A stretch of DNA of 64,000 nucleotides. Origin: Rhizomys pruinosus. Its lineage: Eukaryota; Chordata; Mammalia; Rodentia; Spalacidae. The position numbers were made by a program, and so were the translations under genes. Of this stretch, positions 37,863 through 64,000 are shown one piece after another (the stretch's first letter is position 1; each line of letters opens with the position of its first letter). The stretch covers positions 1,411,493 through 1,475,492 of the forward strand of contig VZQC01004541.1 in NCBI GenBank assembly GCA_009823505.1, written 5' to 3'. Under the pieces are notes generated by a model. That model was given only the letters and a program-made list of their open reading frames with translations. It made no database searches and was not told the origin of the DNA.

Positions 37863-38442
37863 AAACCTTTTGATCTTAAAGGTGCTGGAAACATGGAAGG
37901 CTTTAGGAGAAGTTTGATTATTCCCTCTCTCAGGGTAGAGAAAGGGTTGAAGGGCCTGGACTGGAAGGAGGCAAGTTGGTATACTGTTGTGAAGCCAAAT
38001 TCCAGAACAGCTTCTTGTTAGAGGAACTAGCTGGAGCACACCAGAGGAGAGCCTCCACTTTGCAAAAGTGTGACTCTGGGTTCCTGCACTGGAGCAGAAT
38101 GTGGGCAGAAGCAGAGACTAGTGTGTGGACAGGGTCTCTGCCTCATTTTACCACAGAGCTTTTCCAAATGCCTGCTGGTGAACAGGACTCTTCTGAGGAA
38201 GTGAAAAAGTATGTGCATATAATGAGATAGTCATAAATCACATTTATGCACACAAGAATTATCTATCCTTAGAAAGTCCCTACAATTAAATCAATCGATA
38301 AGAAGCATAGCACTTAGAGGCATGAACTGCCGAAGGAAACCCCATACAGACTCAACAGACTCAAATGTGCTTTTATCTTGGGGAAGGACAATGCTATGGG
38401 AGGGACAAGAGACAGGCTTTCTTTTATTAAAAGATTTATTTT

Positions 38443-39378
38443 TGCCAGGCATGGTGGCACATGGCCTTTAATCCCAGCACTGGGGCACAGGCAGGCGGAT
38501 TTCTGTGAGTTCAAGGCCAGCCTGGTCTATATAGTGACTTCCAAGCCAGCTGGGGCTAAAGGGAGACTCTGTCTCAAAAAGACAAGAAAAAAAAAAAGAT
38601 TTATTTTTGTGTGATGAGTATGTACACATATACGTATGTCCTCCATGGGTGAACTTGCTGCTTGTGGAGGCCAGAAAAGGGGGTTGGAATCCCCTGGAGC
38701 TGGGGTTAGAGACTGCTGTGAGCCACCATGTGCAACCCTGGTCCTCTTCAAGAGCAGCTGGTACTCTTTCTTTTTTTCAAAGTCAATTTTTTATTGAAGC
38801 TCTGTACATTTCATACAAAATTACACATCAAATCTAGAGCTGGTGCTCTTAACTGCTGAGCCATCTATCCAGCTCCTAGTGTTTTCATTTCAATAGCCCT
38901 TTAAAAATGTACACTATTTGAATATTAACTAATTATTTAATGTGTGTGTGTGTGTGAGTGTAGGTGCCCTGAGTGCAGAAGACTTGGAGCCCCAGGAGTT
39001 GCTTACAGACAGTTGTGAGCTGCCATGTGGGTGCTGGGAACAGAATCTGGGTGCACTTAACCACTGAGCCATCCCTCCAGCCCCAAAATTTCACTATTTA
39101 AAAAACCCTGAATGGGCTGGAGAGATGGCCTAGCGGTTAGGAGCACCGACGCTCTTGCAGAGGACCCGGGTTCGATCCCCAGCACCCACATGGCGGCCGA
39201 GAGCCGTCTGAAATTCCAATTCCAGGAGAACTCCAGTTCCAGGGGAATCCGACACCCTCTTCTGACCTCCGCGGCATTGCACGACACGGGTGCACAAACT
39301 TGCATGCAGACAGTACATTCATACACATACAGAAATAAATAAAATTAAAAAAAAACAAAAAAAAAAAAAAAAAAAACC
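38443..39378. repeat. Nested SINEs 38.4-39.4 kb
   Basis: B1 (+) 38443-38599 lies between AAAAGATTTATTTTT repeats at the tail of an old minus-strand B2-like SINE (38600-38876), which also holds the mRNA-end insert at 38769-38837. Another old one (-) is 38928-39086. Young B2 (+) is 39114-39378. 37863-38442 is unique. Confidence 0.88.
38769..38837 (-). mobile_element. 69-bp polyadenylated mRNA-end insertion
   Basis: On the minus strand the fragment reads through AATAAA, about 11 nt, then an A-run. It is flanked by AGCTGGTACTCTT (38756-38768) and AGCTGGTGCTCTT (38838-38850). It interrupts a B2-like SINE whose two halves join cleanly. It looks like a severely 5'-truncated processed transcript; the parent is unknown. 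Confidence 0.65.
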
Positions 39379-39499
39379 CTGAACATAAAGCATATACAAA
39401 ATTAAAAAAAATACAACACCGCTTTGTTTTGTTTATGTTTTCTGATTTTTGTTTGGTCTTCTTTGTATGAGATGATAGTAATAGCGCATTGTGCCTTTT

Positions 39500-39770
39500 T
39501 AATCTTCTCGTTCAGTAAACTACAATTCCATGACCTCTACGATCTGGAATTCCGGACTGGAAACCATGCATTCTAGGCTGCTGGTGAAGAGCGGCCAGAC
39601 CCGCGCCTGCGACCCCGCGAACGGCCGGCAGGGGTCAGGCGAGCTCCACGCAGCTCCGGAGCAGGTTCCGGGGCCCGCGGGGCTTCAGAGCAGAAGGAAG
39701 AAAAGGAACACCCAGGACCTGCGGTAGGCTGCGGCTCGCCACCATCGCCCACCCAGGTACGAGGGTCCTA
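39500..39770 (+). promoter_or_regulatory. Small CpG-rich element with ZNF143-like motif, candidate promoter and first exon
   Basis: ACTACAATTCC (39519-39529) matches the core of the ZNF143/STAF site. It is followed by about 200 bp of CpG-rich, repeat-free DNA. CCGGCAGGGGTCAG (39625-39638) is close to a CTCF core. A good donor, CACCCAG|GTACGAG, lies at about 39755. The plus-strand frame 39530-39727 (65 codons) has no recognised domain. It lies between IVD and BAHD1, where I know of no gene. Confidence 0.4.
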
Positions 39771-39778
39771 CTTCCTAT

Positions 39779-40303
39779 CCTTGCAGGCGATCTTTCTAGT
39801 GCTGCAAGCCGCTGCTTTACACAGCCTCTCTCGCGTGGGGATGTGGCCAGCTCACCCCTAGTCCCTGGGTTTGGGGACTTCAGAAACTAACATTTACATT
39901 GGGCACCTTAAGAAACCTTGCTTCCCGTAGAAATCAGGGAAAGAGCAAAAATCAGGGAAAGAGCCGATGTGTGAATCTGTGAATCGTTATTTAAGGGATT
40001 ATCACAGGATTGTAGGATTAAGACACGGTCATTGAAACCTCCTTCAGGCCCCAGATGGGTTGTTGTAACACTTTGCCTTGGGTTGGGGCTGGAGAGATGG
40101 CCTATCGGTTAAGAGCGCTGACTGCTCTTGCAGAGGACCCGGGTTCGATCCCCAGCACCCACATGGCGGTTGAGAACCGTCTGTAACTCCAATTCCAGGA
40201 GAATCCGACACCCTCTTCTGACCTCCGCGGCACGACAGGGGGTGCACAAACCTACATGCTGACAGTACATACACATAACTAAATAATAAATAAATAAATA
40301 AAA
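39779..40303. repeat. Unique stretch followed by a B2
   Basis: 39779-40085 is unique. B2 (+) 40086-40303 lies between ACTTTGCCTTG repeats. It lacks one 17-bp unit (AATTCCAGGAGAATCCGACA), so it is an intermediate or a secondary deletion. Confidence 0.85.
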
Positions 40304-40512
40304 TACTTTGCCTTGTACCAATGGTACTCCCCCAGTGAGATTAGGTTTGGGGCAGGATCCAGGTCTCTGACATTTACTTGTCACCAGATAGTGATAAAGA
40401 GCAAGACCAGGCCACACTTTACACTTCCCTAAGCTCCTTGCCTGCCTCCCCTACTTTCCCGTTTACTTTTCAGACTACATAGTTTGTTTTTGCCTTATTT
40501 AAAAACATTTCT

Positions 40513-41000
40513 CAGCCGGGCGTGGTGGCGCACGCCTTTAATCCTAGTACTTGGGAGGCAGAGGCAGGTGGATCTTTGTGAGTTCAAGGCCAGCCTGGTC
40601 TACAGAGCGAGTTCCAGAACAGCTGGGACTACAGGGAGACCCTGTCTTGAAAAGACCAAACCAAACCAAACAAAAAAAACATTTCTCATGGCAGGCATGG
40701 TGGCCTTTAATCCCAGCACTCAGGATGAAGAGGTGGGTGGATCTCTGTGAGTTCAAGGCCAGCCTGGTCTACAGAGCGAGTTCCAGAACAGCTGGGACTA
40801 CAGGGAGACCCTGTCTTGAAAAGACCAAACCAAACCAAACAAAAAAAACATTTCTCATGGCAGGCATGGTGGCCTTTAATCCCAGCACTCAGGATGAAGA
40901 GGTGGGTGGATCTCTGTGAGTTCAAGGCCAGCCTAGTCTACATGGTGAGCTCCAGGCAAGCTGGGACTAAAGGGAGACCCTGTCTCAAAAAGAAAAAGAA
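40513..41000 (+). repeat. Three B1 units with an exact 169-bp tandem duplication
   Basis: A 169-bp block containing the right half of one B1, its (CAAAC)n tail, ACATTTCTCATGGCAGG and the left half of the next B1 occurs twice with no difference that I could find (about 40578-40746 and 40747-40915). A third B1 right half then diverges. Confidence 0.88.
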
Positions 41001-41005
41001 TTCTC

Positions 41006-42800
41006 CCTAGCAGAGTCTGGTGGCACTCACCTTTAATCCCAGCACTAGGGAGGCACAGGCAGGCAGATCTCTAAGTTCAAGGCCAGCCTGGTCTACACAG
41101 TGAGTTCTAGGATATCTGGGGCTACAGGAAGATGCTGTCTCAAAAAGACCCTTACCCCCCCCCCCAAATTTTTGCATACACAAAAAGATCAGAAGAGTAA
41201 TATTCTTCCTTAGCCTATTTATTTATTTTTTGGAGAAAGATCTTTTTTTTTGGGTCTTTTCGAGACAGGGTCTCCCCGTAGCCCCAGGTGTCCTGGAATT
41301 CACTCTGTAGACCAGGCTGGCCTTGAACTCACAAAGATCCGCCTGCCTCTGCCTCCCAAGTGCTAGGATTAAAGGCGTGCGCTACCACGCCCAGCTGGAG
41401 AAAGGTCTCCTTGTAGCCCCAGCTAGCCTGGAACTCTCTATGTTGACCAGGCTGGTCTTGAACTCACAGAGATCTGCCTGCCTCTGTCTCCCGAGTGCTA
41501 GGATTAAAGGCATGCAGCCACCATGTCCATCCTTAGCCTGTTTTCTGTTGCTATAGTTGAACACCCCAGGCTGGGTACTTTATAGAGATTTAGCCCCGTG
41601 TGCTTGAGGCTGGATATCCAAAAGCATGGCACCTACTTCTAGAGTGTTTTCCTGTTGCATAAGGTGAGGACCTCATATGACAGGGCAGGCATAGTAGTGT
41701 AAACCCCCCTCTTAAAAGGGCCACTAAGCCAGGCATGGTGGTGGACCTCTGTGAGTTCAAGGCCAGCCTGGTCTACATAGTGAGCTCCAGGCCAGCTGGG
41801 ACTAAAGGGAGACCCTGTCTCAAAAAGACCAAAAAAAGGGGCTGGAGAGATGGCTCAGCGGTTAAGAGCTCTTGCAGAGGACCAGGTTTCGATTCCCAGC
41901 ACCCACATGGTGGTTAAGGTTAAGAACCGTCCTGAAGCCGGGCGTGGTGGTGCATGCCTTTAATCCCAGCCGGGCGTGGGAGGCAGAGGCTGGAGGATCT
42001 CTGTAAGTTCAAGGCCAGCCTGGTGTACAGAGTGAGTTCCAGGTCAGCTGGGGGCTACAGGGAGACCCTGTCTAAAAAAAAAAAAAAAGGCACTAATGCC
42101 ATAAAGATCCTACCTCCAAATACCATTAGTATTGACTGAGATTAAGGTCCTAATACTTGAACAGCTGGAGGATATGCCCCAATCTGGCAAGGCTCCAGCA
42201 GACACTGGCTAGATGACACAGTAAATACTGCTGTGATATAAAGTTTTAAAAATGAGGGCTGTTGGGCTGGGCGTGGTGGCGCACGCCTTTAGTCCTAGCA
42301 CTTGGGAGGCAGAGGCAGGTGGATCTTTGTGAGTTCAAGGCCAGCCTGGTCTACAGAGTGAGTTCCAGGACAGCTGGGGCTACAGGGAGACCCTGTCTTG
42401 AAAAGACAAAAAAAAAAAAAAAAAAAATGAGGGCTGGAGAGATAGCCTATCGGTTAAGAGCACCGACTACTCTTGCAGATGACCCGGGTTCGATCCCCAG
42501 CACCCACATGGTGGCTAAGAACTGTCTATAACTCCAATTCTAGGAGAACTCCAGTTCCAGGGGAATCCGAGACCCTCTTCTGACCTCCGAGGCATCACAT
42601 GACACAGGTGCACAAACCTACATACTCATACACGTAAAAAACAGTTTATTCTGTGTTTGTGTGTGTATGTATATGTATGTGAGTGTGTGTACCAGTAAGC
42701 ATACCATAGCACACATGTAGAAGTCAAGACAACCTCCCAGAGTCAGTTCTCTCCTTCCACTGTGTGGGTTTCAGGGATTGAAGTCAGGTTGCCAGACATT
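41006..42800. repeat. Dense SINE cluster
   Basis: B1 (+) 41006-41142, then a C-run; B1 (-) 41246-41396 inserted at the end of an older B1 (-) 41397-41525 with GGAGAAAGATCT/GGAGAAAGGTCT repeats. B1 (+) 41725-41836 lacks about 40 bp of its left arm. 5' fragment of B2 (+) 41837-41935, B1 (+) 41936-42088, B1 (+) 42263-42427, B2 (+) 42428-42640, and an old RSINE-like element (-) 42645-42800. Confidence 0.87.
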
Positions 42801-44017
42801 TTTGGCAAGAGCCTTTCCCCACAGAGGCCTCTTGCTGCATTTTGAGCATTTCCAGTGGGTCATCCCAGCTACCTGTCTTAGCTGACCACTGTTTCTGCTC
42901 TCCACTCATCAACATCACGTGGCACAAGATGGGAAAGCAGAGGGACTGCCATGAGCTCTGGATCTTCCCCTCAAGACTGTATGGTGAAGAGCTAGCTACC
43001 AGTCTCAAGCCTCAGGCTGGGAAATAGTGTCTGGCCCAAGAGCCAGGTCCAGGCCCTGCTAGACTGAGAGCCAAGAAACCAGCCTGACTTTGGGGAACTG
43101 GGAGGGAGGGGAGCACACCAAAGGCTTTTGTCTCTGACTGTGTTCCACCTGGAATGCTGAGTGGGTCCTAAGCTAGGATTCTTGGGACATGTTTTTCTAG
43201 CCATCTGGATCCTAGCTCCAGTTGACTCTGAAAAAAATCAAGTTGTCTTGACATAAAAACAGAACAAACAACAAAAAACCTTAGTGATATGCCAGGTGTG
43301 GTCCTAGCAGTTAGGAACAGAAACAGGAGGCTTCTGAGTTCTAGGCTATCCTGGGCTACACAGAGAGACCCTGTCTCAAAAACAATCCTCAGGGATAGCC
43401 TCCAGAAGCTCGGAAGGTTCTAGTTCCAGGATTTATTTATTTATTTTTTGGTCTTTTCGAGACAGGGTCTCCCTGTAGCCCCAGCTGTCCTGGAACTCAC
43501 TCTGTAGACCAGGCTGGCCTTGAACTCACAAAGATCCACCTGCCTCTGCCTCCCAAGTGCTAGGATTAAAGGCGTGCGTCACCACGCCTGGCCTTAGTTT
43601 TTTATATGCTGGACTCCTTTCCTTTAAAGCAATCACTAGGCAGGACATGCCTGTAATCCCAGCAGGCAGGAGGAGGAGGAAGGAGGATCTAGAGTTCAAA
43701 GCCAGCCTGGGCTACATAGGGAGGCCAAAATAAAATCATGGAGAAGTTGATCGGGGGAGAGGGGAGTAGTAGTTCAGTGGTACAGTGCCCAAGGTTCTGG
43801 TTCAGTCTTATCACTAAGCGGGGGAGTGACTGGGAGATTTGAGTCTCGGACTTCCTGTGTACTAACTGATACAAATCTCCTGTCCCATTACCAAAGTGCA
43901 GGTTGGAGAGCAAGAAAAGTACATGGGTCAGGCAGTCTTCAAGGACACACAAGGATGCAGTCAGCACAGTAGCCAAAGTACCTCACTTCTCTTCTAAAAC
44001 ACTGCTTTGGGAACAGA
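42801..44017. repeat. IVD downstream flank with B1 elements
   Basis: Old B1 (+) 43284-43385, B1 (-) 43437-43594, old B1 (+) 43634-43735 and an ID-like trace near 43760-43800. 42801-43283 is unique. No gene recognised. Confidence 0.7.
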
Positions 44018-44861
44018 TGGGTTTGCTTCATAATATGTTTAATACAAAATGGTTGCAGCCTCTGTGCAGTTATAACAAAATTAGCCATAAGGTATCTAGA
44101 GAAATGTACGCAGGCAGCCTTGCTGGAGTTGAGCCAGGCAATCCAGGATGGATGGGGCAGGGCCTGTGCCTGTTGCCCAGTCAGCTGCAGAAGGGCATAT
44201 GACCAGACCCAGGGCTAGCTTGTGACAGAGGGGTGCAGAAGGGCTCAGGGGTACACCAGGGATGCCAGCATGAGCCAGTCCTCCACAAGCACGCCATCCA
44301 GAAGCATGCTGCACCGTGGACTCTGCTCCTTCAAGGGCTCTGCCACACAGGCGTTCTAGAGCCAGTGGGAGCCAACGCCCTGGGAGACAACTAACGAGGG
44401 CGAGCTTTTTGCCTTTCTCCCAGAAAAGAGACCACTAAGTTTAAATAAATGGAAAGGGGCAATATTTCTGCTATACCTGAACAGCGCGGACTCCGTAACA
44501 GAGGCTTGTCTAGGAAAAGAAGTTGGGTACCTGCATGCCTCCACAGGCCACCACAGAAGGCAGGGGCACCAGCTCAGTGGTTGGAGAGCAGTGGCAGAGT
44601 CTCTGAAGCCCTCCCAACATTCCCCAGAAAATCCAATGTCTTTCCTTCAGTCCATTTGAAGATTTCCTGGCTGGCTGGTTGGTTGGTGGGGCTTTGAGGC
44701 CCACAGTGCTTGGCAGCTGGCATGGAGAATTCAACATCATGTGGGCCATGAAGGGCAGCTGAGGAGGAGGATGTGGTTTGGACAGCTTAGAGGGCTGCTG
44801 GGTCTCTGCTTCCAAAGAAAGGCCTCTAGGTGCTGGGACCAAGGGGTGACTGGTCTCGGGG
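44018..44861 (-). other. IVD: IVD 3' UTR
   Basis: About 840 nt run from the stop codon to just past an ATTAAA signal. The stretch has no SINE, unlike the introns and downstream flank. Its length assumes the ATTAAA at 44038-44043 is used. No AATAAA on this strand was found between the stop codon and that point. Confidence 0.6.
44038..44043 (-). terminator. IVD: Probable IVD poly(A) signal ATTAAA
   Basis: ATTAAA on the minus strand in an AT-rich context, about 820 nt after the stop. Cleavage would fall near 44015-44025. It is the commonest variant signal, but its use is inferred. Confidence 0.5.
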
Positions 44862-63041
<18,180 letters not shown>

Positions 63042-63260
63042 CTCCGCCTCGCAGCAGGAGCCAGGGCTGCTTTAGCAGAGCAGGTCTCTTCCTCGTCACA
63101 AACCGGGGCTTACCACTCTGTCCAATCGAGAGGGGGGGGTGGGTCCCCCGCAGCCAATCGCCCTGGGAGGCTGGCTGAAGGCCGCGCTGCTCTTGGCCTC
63201 CACGTGAGCCAATCAGCCCTGACTCTGGTAGCCCGTCTAGGGCTGCGGGGTCGGGAGCTT

Positions 63261-64000
63261 GCGTTCACTGCACCTACTGAGTGGTCCTTTTTGTCTTTCT
63301 GGGGGTAGAAGAGTCGGCAATGTGGCAGTGTAGTGTCTCCTTGTGTTTAAATTGTACTCTCTAACTGCAGAAATCTATCTTCGTGGGAAAGCAAAGTGCT
63401 CACATAGAAAGCGACCCAAATGCCAGGTTTGTGGGAAGAAAAACAGATCTGACCTAGATAAGATTAGGCAAGCATCGCCCATTCTAATGTTCTACACTGA
63501 TTGAATTCAGTAAGATTCGCTTTGTTATTATTATGAAATGGGTTTGATTCTTGTTTTAAGCGAAAGGGGTTAAAGCTCTGCTCTCCTCCAGATTATGGAA
63601 CGTGTTGTAAAATGACAAAACTAACTCCATTTGGCTCTAGCTGACTTTTGCTTTACTCTGTGTTTGCCTAGACAGTCCACTGCAGCCAGCCAGGCAGAAT
63701 GTCTCACGCAAGCAGTTTCATGGAGTACATTGTTTCTACACTGCTGCGAACTTTAGTAGTAGCCAGGTAGCAGGTCCAGATAGCATATCCTTTCTCCCAG
63801 CTATACCTGCATCTCTATAGAGCCCATTGTTTTTACAATTCTTAGAAACTTGTTGCTAGCTGGGCTTGGTGGCACATCCCCACTGGGGAGGCAGAGGCAG
63901 GCAGATCTTTGTGAGTTCAAGGCCAACCTGATCTACAGAGCGAGTTCCAGGACAGCTGGGGCTACAGGGAGACCCTGTCTTGAAAAGACCAAAAAAAAAA
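63261..64000. other. IVD upstream flank
   Basis: 63261-63854 has no recognisable gene. B1 (+) runs from 63855 to the window end with part of its left arm missing (GGCACATCCCCACTGGGGAG). In other mammals the next gene here is KNSTRN, but none of its exons is seen. Confidence 0.6.

Noticed and set aside
40551..40919. Frames reading GRQRQVDLCEFKASLVY or NSQRSTCLCLPSAGIKG-like
   Set aside because: Translations of B1 SINEs in sense and antisense, not genes.

Overview
This is nuclear DNA from a muroid rodent. It is packed with B1 (7SL-derived) and B2 (tRNA-derived) SINEs plus ID/B4 relatives, has spliced genes with GT-AG introns, and carries rodent CpG islands. The commonest B2 form has a 17-bp internal tandem duplication and a CGCGGCATTGCACGACAC-type tail. 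I do not recognise this form from mouse, rat or the usual hamster consensus, so the species is probably neither Mus nor Rattus; I cannot name it. Three single N bases (4620, 31418, 34134), each inside a repeat or homopolymer, mark assembly joins.

The one protein-coding gene I can reconstruct completely is IVD (isovaleryl-CoA dehydrogenase, mitochondrial leucine catabolism). It lies on the minus strand: ATG at 63041, stop at 44862-44864, 12 coding exons, 1,275 nt, 424 codons plus stop, every junction GT-AG and in phase. Its CpG-rich promoter is at about 62.8-63.25 kb and its likely poly(A) signal (ATTAAA) is at 44038-44043. Its introns are full of SINEs, except for the block holding exons 7-11.

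Downstream of IVD in transcription order, a large CpG island at about 16.55-18.55 kb probably marks the promoter and non-coding first exon of the next minus-strand gene. From mammalian gene order (KNSTRN-IVD-BAHD1-CHST14) this should be BAHD1. No BAHD1 coding sequence is visible, so 1-17.8 kb would be its first intron.

The left 9.9 kb is a near-identical direct repeat: 1-4579 matches 5247-9892. It ends at a poly-T/N join, differs mostly by small indels, and shows one B1 present/absent difference. It looks like unmerged overlapping contigs or haplotypes rather than a biological duplication. Between the BAHD1 island and IVD is about 26 kb of intergenic DNA. It has a SINE-free block (15.5-24.2 kb), a second small CpG cluster with a TATA motif (22.3-22.95 kb), and a small CpG-rich element with a ZNF143-like motif and a possible splice donor (39.5-39.77 kb) that may be an undescribed promoter.

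The window also holds retrotransposition products other than SINEs. These are a U6 snRNA/mRNA chimeric retrocopy (46613-46817), a 758-bp polyadenylated retrocopy flanked by a target-site duplication (1739-2496, repeated at 7110-7866), and a 69-bp polyadenylated mRNA-end fragment (38769-38837). I found no CRISPR arrays, tRNA genes, rRNA genes or operon-like structures. The long open frames in the CpG island are compositional.
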